DNA of 64,000 nucleotides from positions 5,683,501-5,747,500 of the forward strand of contig NC_054084.1 of assembly GCF_017562075.2 (NCBI RefSeq). The letters are read 5' to 3'. Numbering within the stretch: the first letter of the stretch is position 1; each line of letters starts with the position of its first letter. The translations under genes and the position numbers were made by a program. The notes under the pieces were generated by a model. It saw only the letters and a list, made by a program, of their open reading frames with translations, had not been told where the DNA came from and made no database searches. The stretch comes from Anopheles merus. Its lineage: Eukaryota; Arthropoda; Insecta; Diptera; Culicidae. This document shows positions 31,098 through 42,419 of this stretch, one piece after another.

Positions 31098-32814
31098 CTA
31101 AAAGGAAACGTGTTAGAGCATAAAACACACAAAAAGCGGGTCATAAAACAATGGAAAAGCAACTGAAAACACAAATTAGCGACGGTTGGCCATTGGGCCA
31201 CATGTTTCGAAGCAGTATTGCACCATGCTTTTTAGCATAATACGGCAGCTTTTGCTTCTCAGCAGCCGAAGGTCACGTCGAAATCCGGAGAAGGAGTGCG
31301 TGCTTTTAAAAAAGTGGGTGAGAAAACCCACCCCAAACCGGTACAATCTCTGCGAGCTCCTTTAGAATACGGTCACGCAGTTTTTGAAAGTTTCCACCCC
31401 GAACCCACCTTGTGTCTCTTGGTCTGCGAAAGTGGCCCGCGAACGGCAACACATATCTGATCACGTTTTGGACGCAAAGCGGCACCAAAGCTGGAATGTG
31501 CCAGCGGGACCGAGAATGGACCGCGAGAGTGTGTGAGGCTGAACGAACGGAAAAGGTTAAACCCCCCGAGCGACCTCAACATTTACGAAACACAGTGGAG
31601 TTCCACAGCGGAAGCACAACAAACTTTGTCTACCAAATGTGTGAAAATCGTTTCAGTTCGCAGTGGGCGCAAAGGGCGCTGTTTTTTAAGTGGCCAAAGT
31701 GCAACACAACACCTCACGCCAGCAGCAGCTTTTCCACGCTCCCATTTGCCTCGCTTCGAGAATGGAGTGCGGGAAAGAGGGTTGGCGCATAAACGCATTT
31801 TGCAAAGTTCAAAGGTAAGTTCCTTCGCTGCACCATGGACTGCAGAGTTGGACTCTTTCGTCCGTAGCAGTACATTAAATGTTCTTTCTTTTTGGGGTGG
31901 ATTTATGGTTTAATGGATTAAGAGGAAACGTGTAAAACATTGAGGTCTTTTGGGAGGATTTAGTTCGTCGCAAGAATGAACCTTTTTTTTTTGTACCGAA
32001 AAGCGGTTTTAAGACTCGCTAAACGTTTCCCTTCACTTCTTGCAGTTCCAGTAATTCAATCGCCGCAAACAAACACATACACACCGAGTCAATTTATGCC
32101 AACAACCTTGGCTGCGTACTCCAGTTTCCCGAAACCGAAACCAACAGACCTCAGATTGCACCATCCCACCATTACCGGTTCGAAACACGTGAAGGGGAGG
32201 CCCACTCGGCGGAATGCTCTTGAAGAAATCCACCCGCCAGACTGAACCGGAGGAGGTTGTTCTTTTAAGTCCTCATTTAGCAGCACGACATCTGCGGCTT
32301 CGTGTCGACTCAAACAGTGAGAAAATACACGTCCACCAAGTCCGCCAACAACAATGGACACTGGGTGAATTGCTTCACAATTTGTACCAAAAATCACCCG
32401 CTAAACGGTTATTGCATTCGTGTTGAGCTGTTTAGTTAGTTATTCTATGATGACGTTTGGTGATGTTTGCCTACCAACAACTTCATGACGGCAGCATCAT
32501 GGCTGAAATTCCAATTTATACAGACAGACAAGGAATGTCCAAACATGAAGCAGCAACTCAGCAATGTGGAGCAAGCTCGCCATCTAAAGGGTCGGCAAGC
32601 TATCTGCAAGGGCCCACCACGCCACGCTTTGCATGATCCGCGATCTTACCCGCCCGATTCGACCGTCTATAATCAGTGCATTGTTACAAATCCCTCCCCC
32701 CAGTGTAATACATCGTGACCGAGACATTATCCGAGTTATCTAACGATGGTCCAACTTAGACGCCCAGAACGACGCCTTCCCCTCCCCCCAAAAGCGCCAC
32801 GACGGCGTACTTAC
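31098..32814 (-). other. Spire intron (1.7 kb)
   Basis: No exon seen. Open frames on both strands (for example around 31412-31792) have no recognisable content. Confidence 0.7.
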
Positions 32815-33110
32815 GTTGAACAGCGAAAAGTCTACTGGTATCAGTCTTAGGGTGTTACGGGGCGTACCGCTGGTGTGCGAAAAACTCGATCGACCCAGCG
32901 TCATCGTTTTGTGGGCCGTGCTGATGCCGCCGCCGAAGTAGCTGGAACCGTGGTGGAAGCTGGCACTCTGGCTGCTGCCGGTTCCACCGCCGCTGCCGCC
33001 GCCGCTGCTACTGCTGCCGATCCCGTCCAGGCTGTGGGCTGCACCGCTGATGTCGATTTCATCATCGCACGATTTCTTTACGCTATCTACTTGGGTTGTG
33101 GTAGGTAAAA
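32815..33110 (-). CDS. spir: Spire exon: Ser/Gly-rich linker
   Basis: Two bases plus 98 codons. Contains TTQVDSVKKSCDDEIDISG, a Gly/Ser run, and a conserved-looking end (TMTLGRSSFSHTSGTPRNTL, then RLIPVDFSLFN) that is followed in the next exon by DDDFID. Acceptor TTTCAG ends at 33111; donor GTAAGT at 32814. Confidence 0.82.
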
Positions 33111-36100
33111 CTGAAAGTAGCAATTGTGAGCAGAGCAAAAGAAAAGGGAAAACATTAGATTGAATTAGCTACAGAGCGCAAGGGGACACGTTTCTTTCAC
33201 CATGTCGAGCACGAGCAATGACTTCACAAACGTTTTTCGGCTAGATAAAAGACAAAAAACAAACACAACACACCAAGCTACTAATGAACGTTTGACAAAT
33301 TTAACACAAGCATGCAATAAACGGGACCAAGGCTACGATTTCAAACAAAAAACCCAAAAAATCCAAAACAACGACACAGACGCTCGCCTAATAAGCGTTA
33401 ACCTAATTTTTATCAGCTCCCCTATGGGTGAGTAATGCTGTAATGCTTTCTCGCTGCGCGATCGTTTACCAGCACGTTTGGTGTTATGTCATGGCTGTAA
33501 AAGGGTAGGCACACTACACCTAAAAAAGCCGCATCCCATCAATAAATGTAGTAAACCACTGATAGGTCGCGGTTTTTTATCGTCACCACGGACACACACA
33601 CACGCGCGGGCCGTTTGTCGTCTGTTTCAAGTTGTGTTGTGTCTGCGGTGCGGTGGCAGGGGGCTTTTTATCCACCCAAAGACCCTGGCCTAGAACGAGA
33701 ACGTGGGGCTGTGGGGCGTAGTACAGTAGTACACCTTGAGGGTCAGGCTTCACCTCAGGCTCGTTTTGGGCTGGGGGGGGGTAAGACGCGTTCTTCTTTC
33801 CTTTACCACCCATTGGGTTGGAGGAAGGAAACACGGAGCTGTGAAATGGGTAAAAAATGGCTTCCTTTTTGCACCGTATTGAATTGTGTTTGAGGGTTAG
33901 TCAGACCCCTCCCTGGTATCGATCAATGCCTGCCGCTCATGTTACGCTCAGCAAACGTCAGCAACAAGTGTACAGTGTTGGCGATGGGAAGGAGCCCCGT
34001 GTAAGGCCATGCTACTTCAAGGTGAAAGGCCCACCATGCGCCTGGCAAAAGAAGATCTATTACTTAACGGTCACCACAGCACAATGAGTCATTAACTGCT
34101 CTGACACTCACAAAACCCTTGTTTTTATAGTGTTTGCGTTCTACCCTCTGCTTTTCTGTCGGGTTAGAACAAAGCCTTGAACTCTTTTAGCGTTTCTGGG
34201 GCCTGTACAAACACACGATTTATGATGCTTGCTTGTAAGTGTTTCTTTCATGCATGAGCTTTTTAGGGTTTCGGGGGTTGGAGCATGATGCCCCAAATTT
34301 GGGTCGTCCCATACAAGTCCCCCACCACTCCTCCAAAAGTAAATACACACGCCATCTCAAACATACTGGGTGAGGCAACTCTTGGAAACGCCTTCACATG
34401 TTTGACCATTACACTACCTACAGTAGTTACTGTAACGAGGCAGAAATTCGTCCAGGAGCCACAAATTCGATTTTGAAAGCCCCAGACATAAATAGCCAAA
34501 GAAAGAGCCAACCTCCCCTGGGAGATAACACCGACCGGAAGGCATCTTTGCCTTGCATCGTCATGTCTTCAGGGATGAAGCCGCATACCACACGCGCACA
34601 AGCAGAATGCACAAAGCGGACATGTTTTAATGCCGATTAGGTTTACAAATTCATGAGCTTGAGCTGAACCTTGGGACCTCGGGATGAGTTTGAGGGAGAT
34701 CCTTCTAGGAAGCATCCCTGGCAGTGAGCGTCCACACACGTCCAAGACTGCACTGGATTATGTAGCCTGTATGCTTTCACTATAAAGAAGTACAAGAGTT
34801 GCAGTAAAGAGAGCTTCTGTGGAGGCAAGAGAGAACCACACATCCTACTTCCCGACAAAGTTGAACTCAATTCTCTAATGGGATACATTTTTATAAAATT
34901 GCACTTTTACGACAGTCGTTTGTAAGATGGTATAACTTCCCGGTAAGAGCCACAAACATCTCCTTTTAAGACGTGATGTCGGTACGAGTTTAAAATGTGT
35001 CAGTTTCTGTGTTTTTTTGTTTGGTAAGGTAAATACAAAAGAGGAAGATAAATTTCACACTAAAATTCTTGCCAAAGTGTTTCAACTTGTGCAACATCTT
35101 TGGCTCTACTACAGACACTGGTTAGGTTTATTTTGGCAATTCCTGGCCTCGGGCCAACATGCCGATTGGCGTCTATCGATTCGAGCTTTGAGTACGAAAA
35201 TCCGGGGAGGGGAGCATAATAAAATGAACGCTTTATTCCACCAAGCATATGGTAGATATACACCGAAAAAAAAGCAACAGCTCAAATGCAGAGTGTTCAA
35301 TTTCGTTCGCAATGTTTGCCCTTCCGCTTCGTGGCAAGTTGTACGTCAACAAGTCGTTTTCCCATATTCCCAGAAGCTGCCTTACGGTACCCCATATTAT
35401 GCTGGCGTTGCGTTGGACACTTTTCTCTCGACGGTATCATTATGTCTCATCCCCATCACATCCACATTATATCATCATATTCATTATGTGTGTGGTCCGG
35501 CACGAATTGGCTCAAGGCTGGGCATCACGGAGCACAAGAGAGCAGACACCCACATGACGAGGGGGGGGGGGGGGGGTGGATGATACTAGCATTTGCATCG
35601 CACTGTTTCCCCACACAAGACTGCCCCGTGGTGAACTTGTGCCGATCAATAACTGGCAGAATAAACATGACCCTGTTTTGCGACGCACATCCGAAAGCTG
35701 CGAAAAGCATCATTTTTCTCTGCGTTGTCTCTTCTCTTCCTCTGCGTTGGTCTTTTTCTTCCCCCCAGACGCTGGTATTAAAAGGACCTGCATAAATCAA
35801 TCGATTTTCACCGCTCACACCAAACCAAAAAGCTGCGAAATGGAGCACACGCCACACTTCGCCGTACGGCAGTGACGCAATAACAAAACGACGATGCGTC
35901 GTGATTTGAGCTCGATTGGAAAACGGAATGCATATTTAATGGCCGGACGGACTATCGGAATGGACACCAAATCTCTGTCTTCAAATCGTGCGTGGACACC
36001 ACGCTGTGTGGTAAATTGAGCGTGTGAAGATTAGCCGTTTGTCGTCGTTGAAACGGACATGACGCGACAAAATGTCGAAGGTTCCGCGGTGACTAACAAG

Positions 36101-37113
36101 ACCACGACAACAGCTACCTTCTCTTGCCAAAAAACTAACGCCTCTTGCTTGAGGTGAACGCGCAAGAAGCCCTAAACATCGCCCAAACACCATTACCAAA
36201 CAAGACACGTTTTATGATGCCATGAGCTTGGAGCTTGGCTGAGTCGCGGCTTGCCTTCGGTGATGGCGTTGAAATCAGAGTGACAAACTCACGGTGGGCA
36301 ATAAGGTGGGAACTGGATAACCGGTGGCGCTACACACCGCATGTTACAGGGCAACGAACTCGCAGGAGGGTGTGCAAATTGCACCCCTGTCTCTGCTGGT
36401 GTGTACTATTCTATGGAATGATTAGCATCAGTCCGCTACATTTTCTTCTTCCATATGGTAATGATGGGGTTTGTGGGTGAATAGGTTTCAAGTGAAGATC
36501 CCCTAGAACATTCACATACTAGTTACAACAAAAAAACTCTTTCTAACTCTAAGAAACACTTCTACAACTAGCAGCAATGAACTGAATACGTCCCAGCAAG
36601 CAGTGCGCCCAATTTTCCAGCTCTTGGTTTTCCATAATTGGTGACCTGTTGGTTTCTTGGAACTCCTAGGAAAAACTTTAACCCATCCCAACCACTCAAC
36701 CCGCCTAATTCCAAAGCGGGGGCGGGAAATAAACAAATCGTTGTTTGCACGGCCATTTAGGCTGATTGCTACCGCCATGTTTTGGGAATTAAGTTAATTA
36801 TTTTGACAAGCAGTTTTCCCTACATCGCCCACAATAATGGCCGCATTCTGTGAGGAAGCGTTTTCGTCGAAATTAATTCAAAGTATACATCTAAATTATG
36901 GTCACATTCGCCTCGTTTTCTCGTTAAAGACTATATAACATATGGTGCAAGAGCATTAATCATAATAGAACTTCGTATCTCTCCTTCTTTGTAGCGGCTC
37001 ACGCAATCCAATTTTAGGGAACGAACACAACGCGGAACCTAAACCCTAATGGTAATCCAAACACACAAAAAAAAACAGCAACTCAACGACTCCCCCGAAC
37101 AAAACAAGTGTAC
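33111..37113 (-). other. Spire intron (4.0 kb)
   Basis: No exon supported. Holds a run of 16 G (35561-35576). A plus-strand open frame of 188 codons (35017-35583) crosses that run and has no recognisable domain. Confidence 0.7.
35561..35576 (+). repeat. (G)16 homopolymer
   Basis: Sixteen consecutive G in a Spire intron. Its length is likely to vary between individuals and is prone to sequencing error. Confidence 0.85.
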
Positions 37114-37353
37114 CTGATCTGGGCTTTGGCGTTGGCGGCTGTTGTGTTGCCCGTGGGGCCGCCTTCGGTACGCGATTGATGGGCGGCAGACCCGCAACAG
37201 TACCGCCGGCAATGCTGTTGCTCCTGTGCTTGGCCGGTGTCGGTGGTTTGCGCGGTGACGGTGCCATCGGTACCGTGGCCGGGTTGTCCGCCGGACAGTA
37301 CGCCAGGTCGCGAACGGCATCGACGCACGGGTCGCCATCGGGTGAATCACAGT
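37114..37353 (-). CDS. spir: Spire exon: proline-rich linker after the WH2 cluster
   Basis: 240 bp, phase 1 at both ends. Starts CDSPDGDPCVDAVRDLAYCP and becomes Pro/Lys-rich (MAPSPRKPPTPAKHRS, ATQQPPTPKPRS), a likely SH3-ligand-type linker. Acceptor ACCGCAG ends at 37354; donor GTACAC at 37113 is weak but is the only one keeping frame with the next exon. It follows the WH2-D exon directly unless an exon is hidden in the 24-kb intron between them. Confidence 0.78.
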
Positions 37354-39857
37354 CTGCGGTCGCCGTGACAAACATGATTTTGTGTAACCTTTTTTCTATG
37401 TAACCGTTTAACTATTCGTAAGCAGTTTGTATCACTCTCAGGTGGATTGCAAATGAAAACTACGCTTCGATAGGATATTTAACCAACAAACAAAACAAAA
37501 AAGTTCATGAACGTGCAACTGTACACTAAAAACGAAATGGATGGTTTTATGAAATACGATGCTTTCGCTGTGCTGCACAAAGGTCTGAAGTGTCTTTCAA
37601 TGCACTTAAGACGCTTCGAGACGGAGCGATCGATAAATTGTAGTCTGCGGTTAAGGAAAACTGACCCGATCCGCCGTGCCATGTCGAGAAGGAACTAACG
37701 ATGACATCATCAACGGCAGACCCTGCACAATCCCTACGACCACCTTATTTTATTATCCAACGTGCTGCAACGTTGGATGGTTGCGGTGGGTACTTTACGT
37801 ACGCTTCCTCAAGCCAGACGAGTCTAACGAGCGTGTTTGTATACATATAGGAGCGACATAGATGTGTCCTCACACCAAAACAAGGATACCAAGAGTATCC
37901 CTTTCCATCAACATCGGAAAATATAGTATCCTCCATTTCCCAACAGATGGTACCTTCAGGAGTACCGGTTGTGGAAGGAAATGAATCACCCAGTACCTTA
38001 CTCTTTAGATCAGATACTATAGTTTTATGAGTCAGCTGAGGAAAACAACAACAAAAAAGCGAACAAAATCATAGGTGGAGCATAGCAATATTATCCAACC
38101 ACATATCCAACCAGGAGAGACCGGGGGTTTGTATCCTTGGGGAACTCATAAAACCGTACACGGAAAGCCCTCCCCATCACAACCGAGGCACGACAAAGGA
38201 TACGGATGTTTATCGGTCGGTCCTGATCTCGCTCTATTTTTAATTTCCCATTTTCTCTCCTGCACCTGCACTAACACCAAACACCACTTTCGCACAAACA
38301 CACTCGTAGAATGCAGTGGATTTTCCTGCCTTTTCCACACACTGGCACTACGTGAGAGGGATGGCACAACGAAATAATCAGGGAAGCTCAGTCGACAGAA
38401 ACACGACCACGTCCGTGTTGCGTTGGTTCGGAAAATCTACACGCACTCGTCCACTTATCGATTAATCAAATGGCAGATCTGTTTTTACTGGTTTTCTCCA
38501 TGAAAATGCAAACACTTGCAACATGGAGAACGACACATAAACGAAGGGCACAACTATCACCACATTGCTAACCGGAGGGTTGCGTTTTAGTACCGTAGAA
38601 ACAGCTAATTAAACACGCGACAAGCAAGCCTCAATACACTCAAGAAGGCGACTGTAGAAGTTGGCGATATCGAGGAAGCTAGAGGTTTATGCTGCGTACA
38701 GAGCATTGTTGCAACTGCATCACACCAATTGAAACATTGCCCCAGCAACCACAGCAAAAAAAAAACTGTGCGAAAAGCTTCACGGAGACAAATCTCGCAC
38801 GCGCGTACGTTTCGGCCCCGCGTGGTTAACGTTCTTTCGCGAACTGTACGTGGTGAGTTCCCGTGAACGGTCTGCAACCCCCTTTTGGCGATATGCTTTG
38901 CAACGAGCAAGAGAGCGCCTCTATGTTTGTGCGAGAGAGGGAGAGTGTCACCGTTTTATGCTGAAATAGTAAAACCTGGCAGTGGCTGTGTTGGTGCGTA
39001 GCCGATGCTGCTAGCGGAGCGCGTGCGCAACCACCACATTATCTCGATTGCGGAGCGTGAGCAGCGGTCGTCGCTAGTAGTAACGGGCAGTGTGTTGTGA
39101 CTGTGTTGGTCACAGGCAACAATGACAACCGTGTGCCACCCTCCGTTTCTGCCTCGCGCATATGCACAACATAAACAAAACATTGCTTCTCCCATCGCAT
39201 CGGTGGCGGTCGGTGCTAGCTTGCTACATCTATCGCACTACATTGAATCGGTGGTGGTAGTAGTAACGCAAGCTGAACATAAACAAAAGCTGGGGAACAA
39301 AACGAGAGCATACTCTTGGAGCGGTCCAGCGCCGGCGCTTATCTTGTACACTGCTTGTCGTAAAAGTAAAACCTAAAGGGAGGCAAGGTTTATTCCATAA
39401 TTTTACATTTATTTTCCTAACATTTACGTTTCTCTCTTACTCACCTGCATGTAAAATTATCCCTAATAGTTATAGTAATTAAAGAACTGCATTTAATTGA
39501 AAATATGTATAACACTTTTCCAGATTTTCCCTGAATCAAACAATGTGTACAATCATCTGCATATCTTCTTTCATCGATTCGTGGAAACGACAGTTATCAT
39601 AATTATCATACAACTTCCACATCGATCACATTACTCGCTACCAGTGTTTGCTGAGATAAAGATGTATTCATTTTACATTAAGGCATATTGTTTTGAACTT
39701 CTTCGACTTCCGTATCGTATCTGTTGCTACCTCTGCAACACGAAACGCCTTTCATTACTATCGGTGACGAATTGCCTACGGAATGATAGCCATCTCGGTG
39801 TCGGCTACTTGAGATGCAGCCGCAAACGGAACCGAAGCGGATGTGGCGTGCATCCAT
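37354..39857 (-). other. Spire 24-kb intron, part 3' of the nested gene
   Basis: No coding exon supported. A CpG-richer segment at about 38750-39110 with GAGAGAGG motifs (38930-38945) looks promoter-like. A strong minus-strand donor (ATGCAG then GTGAGTAAG) starts at 39444. A perfect small hairpin, GGATAC with GTATCC, lies at about 37886-37902. AATAAA on the minus strand at 39408-39413 and 39389-39394 probably serves the nested gene. Confidence 0.6.
39389..39413 (-). terminator. Candidate polyadenylation signals of the nested repeat gene
   Basis: Two minus-strand AATAAA hexamers (39408-39413 and 39389-39394) lie about 450 bp after the TAA of the nested gene. They are the first canonical signals I see on that strand. 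Confidence 0.55.
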
Positions 39858-42419
39858 TTATCTAGTTCTGCTATCAAGGTGCGGCCTGACTCGTATCGGT
39901 TGTTGACGGAATCGTTTCGTAGGAGTACGATCGAGGGGCTTTATACGGGCCGATTGGGTCGTAGTAGTCGTCGTCGTCGTGTGGGATTTCGTTGTTCTTC
40001 TTGTTGGTTTACGGTTTATAGGGACCATTTCTGGAGACGTTGGATATGTGGTTAACTCAGACAAATATTGCGCTGGAGTGGTCCAATTATGCGTAGAAGT
40101 TGGCCAGTTTTGAGGATGCTCAGTAACATTCCATGCTGGCGTCGTCTCAGTCCAGTTTATTGATGGAGTTGTCCAGTTCTGGGGTAGTGTAGTCCAATTC
40201 TGTGATGGAGTCGTCCAGTTTTGTGTTGGTGTAGTCAAGTTTTGCAAAGGAGTGGTCCAGTTCTGCGGGGGATTGGTCCAGTTCTGCGATGGAGTGGTCC
40301 AATTTTGAGGATGCTCAGTTAGATTCCACGAAGGAGTTGAGCCAGTCGGGTTAAAAGTTGAGTTCCAATCAGGAGTCGTCCAGTTTTGCGGTGGCTCAGT
40401 CACATTCCACGAAGGAGTTGAGCCAGTCGGGTTAAAAGTTGAGTTCCAATCAGGAGTCGTCCAGTTCTGTGGAGGCTCAGTCATATTCCACGTAGGAGTT
40501 GAGCCAGTCGGATTCCACGTTGAGTTCCAGTCAGGAGTCGTCCAGTTCTGCGGTGACTCAGTCAAATTCCATGAAGGAGTTGAGCCAGTCGGGTTAAAGG
40601 TTGAGTTCCATTCAGGAGTCGTCCAGTTCTGCGGTGGCTCAGTCACATTCCACGAAGGAGTTGAGCCTGTCGGATTCCACGTTGAGTTCCAGTCAGGAGT
40701 CGTCCAGTTCTGTGGAGGCTCAGTCACATTCCACGAAGGAGTTGAGCCAGTCGGATTCCACGTTGAGTTCCAAGCAGGAGTCGTCCAGTTCTGCGGTGGC
40801 TCAGTCACATTCCACGAAGGAGTTGAGCCAGTCGGGTTAAAAGTTGAGTTCCAATCAGGAGCCGTCCAGTTCTGTGGAGGCTCAGTCACATTCCACGTAG
40901 GAGTTGAGCCTGTCGGATTCCACGTTGAGTTCCAGTCAGGAGTCGTCCAGTTCTGCGGTGACTCAGTCACATTCCACGAAGGAGTTGAGCCAGTCGGATT
41001 CCACGTTGAGTTCCAAGCAGGAGTCGTCCAGTTCTGCGGTGGCTCAGTCACATTCCACGAAGGAGTTGAGCTGGTCGGATTCCACGTTGAGTTCCACTCA
41101 GAAGTCGTCCAGTTCTGCGGTGGCTCAGTCACATTCCATGCAGGAGTTGAGCCAGTCGGATTCCACGTTGAACTCGATTCAGGAGTCGTCCAGTTCTGCG
41201 GTGGCTCAGTCACATTCCACGTAGGAGTTGAGCCTGTCGGATTCCACGTTGAGTTCCAGTCAGGAGTCGTCCAGTTCTGCGGTGACTCAGTCACATTCCA
41301 CGAAGGAGTTGAGCCAGTCGGATTCCACGTTGAGTTCCAAGCAGGAGTCGTCCAGTTCTGCGGTGGCTCAGTCACATTCCACGAAGGAGTTGAGCTGGTC
41401 GGTTTCCACGTTGAGTTCCATTCAGGAGTCGTCCAGTTCTGTGGAGGCTCAGTCACATTCCACGTAGGAGTTGAGCCAGTCGGATTCCACGTTGAGTTCC
41501 ACTCAGAAGTCGTCCAGTTCTGCGATGGCTCAGTCACATTCCACGTAGGAGTTGAACCTGTCGGATTAAAGGTTGAGTTCCATTCAGGAGTCGTCCAGTT
41601 CTGCGGTGGCTCAGTCACATTCCACGAAGGAGTTGAGCCAGTCGGATTCCACGTTGAGTTCCATTCAGGAGTCGTCCAGTTCTGCGGTGACTCAGTCACA
41701 TTCCACGAAGGAGTTGAGCTGGTCGGATTCCACGTTGAGTTCCAATCAGGAGTCGTCCAGTTCTGTGGAGGCTCAGTCACATTCCACGTAGGAGTTGAGC
41801 CAGTCGGATTCCACGTTGAGTTCCAATCAGAAGTCGTCCAGTTCTGCGATGGCTCAGTCACATTCCACGAAGGAGTTGAGCCGGTCGGATTCCACGTTGA
41901 GTTCCACTCAGGGGTCGTCCAGTTCTGCGATGGCTCAGTCACATTCCACGTAGGAGTTGAACCTGTCGGATTAAAGGTTGAGTTCCATTCAGGAGTCGTC
42001 CAGTTCTGCGGTGGCTCAGTCACATTCCACGTAGGAGTTGAGCCAGTCGGATTCCACGTTGAGTTCCAATCAGAAGTCGTCCAGTTCTGCGATGGCTCAG
42101 TCACATTCCACGAAGGAGTTGAGCCGGTCGAATCCCACGTTGAGCTCGAATCAGCTGTTGTCCCATTCACAGGCGGACCAGGCCTATCCCATGAGGGAGT
42201 TGATCCTTCTGCCACCCATGATAAGCTCGCTCCGTCCTTTAGCACTGATTCTGTTTGATTTGTTGGTGCATCAGCAGTAGTTGGTACCGTACCATCGGTC
42301 GTTAGTGTCACATTGTTTATTGCTTCAGCGTGCACCACAACCACCTGACACAGAAGATTCAAACACAACAGCACACCTAGACCACTGTGACACACTTTCA
42401 GCAACTTGAGGCGCCTCAT
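39858..42419 (-). CDS. Secreted Trp/Asn/Thr repeat glycoprotein nested in the Spire intron
   Basis: An intronless frame of 853 residues with TAA at 39858-39860. Residues 1-33 are a clear signal peptide (VLLCLNLLCQVVVV core, likely cut near HAEA). Residues 34-98 are Thr/Ser-rich. Residues 99-697 are about 22 tandem copies of a 27-residue unit whose consensus contains WNVTEPPQNWTTPEWNST followed by WNPTGSTPT. Each copy carries about three N-glycosylation sequons (NVT, NWT, NST). Residues 705-754 are a 7-residue version, QNWTTPx, repeated about eight times. The end (about 795-853) is basic, with a run of eight Thr. After the signal peptide there is no Cys, so no disulfide fold. I do not recognise the family. 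The composition suggests a heavily glycosylated secreted coat, mucin-like or adhesive protein; that is inference. It is on the same strand as its host gene. Confidence 0.85.
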   Translation of the reverse strand: MRRLKLLKVCHSGLGVLLCLNLLCQVVVVHAEAINNVTLTTDGTVPTTADAPTNQTESVLKDGASLSWVAEGSTPSWDRPGPPVNGTTADSSSTWDSTGSTPSWNVTEPSQNWTTSDWNSTWNPTGSTPTWNVTEPPQNWTTPEWNSTFNPTGSTPTWNVTEPSQNWTTPEWNSTWNPTGSTPSWNVTEPSQNWTTSDWNSTWNPTGSTPTWNVTEPPQNWTTPDWNSTWNPTSSTPSWNVTESPQNWTTPEWNSTWNPTGSTPSWNVTEPPQNWTTPEWNSTFNPTGSTPTWNVTEPSQNWTTSEWNSTWNPTGSTPTWNVTEPPQNWTTPEWNSTWKPTSSTPSWNVTEPPQNWTTPAWNSTWNPTGSTPSWNVTESPQNWTTPDWNSTWNPTGSTPTWNVTEPPQNWTTPESSSTWNPTGSTPAWNVTEPPQNWTTSEWNSTWNPTSSTPSWNVTEPPQNWTTPAWNSTWNPTGSTPSWNVTESPQNWTTPDWNSTWNPTGSTPTWNVTEPPQNWTAPDWNSTFNPTGSTPSWNVTEPPQNWTTPAWNSTWNPTGSTPSWNVTEPPQNWTTPDWNSTWNPTGSTPSWNVTEPPQNWTTPEWNSTFNPTGSTPSWNLTESPQNWTTPDWNSTWNPTGSTPTWNMTEPPQNWTTPDWNSTFNPTGSTPSWNVTEPPQNWTTPDWNSTFNPTGSTPSWNLTEHPQNWTTPSQNWTNPPQNWTTPLQNLTTPTQNWTTPSQNWTTLPQNWTTPSINWTETTPAWNVTEHPQNWPTSTHNWTTPAQYLSELTTYPTSPEMVPINRKPTRRTTKSHTTTTTTTTQSARIKPLDRTPTKRFRQQPIRVRPHLDSRTR
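40158..40307 (-). repeat. 21-bp (7-residue) coding repeat QNWTTPx
   Basis: About eight degenerate copies inside the nested gene, downstream of the 81-bp array. The same heptad is part of the 27-residue unit, so the two arrays share an origin. Confidence 0.85.
40329..42125 (-). repeat. 81-bp (27-residue) coding tandem array, about 22 copies
   Basis: Unit length is exactly 81 bp throughout, with no frame-breaking indel in 22 units. Variation is by substitution at a few positions (S/T before WNVT, P/S in EPPQ, E/D/A before WNST, W/F in the STW/STF step). Two blocks of four units, offset by 324 bp, are nearly identical. Confidence 0.95.

Noticed and set aside
35017..35583. 188-codon plus-strand frame in a Spire intron
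   Set aside because: It ends by reading through the G16 run and shows no domain or codon pattern of a gene.
40601..42280. Plus-strand Ser-rich open frames antisense to the nested gene
   Set aside because: They mirror the 81-bp repeat. Their stops fall wherever the sense codon is ACG (Thr) instead of TCG (Ser), so they are by-products of the sense protein.
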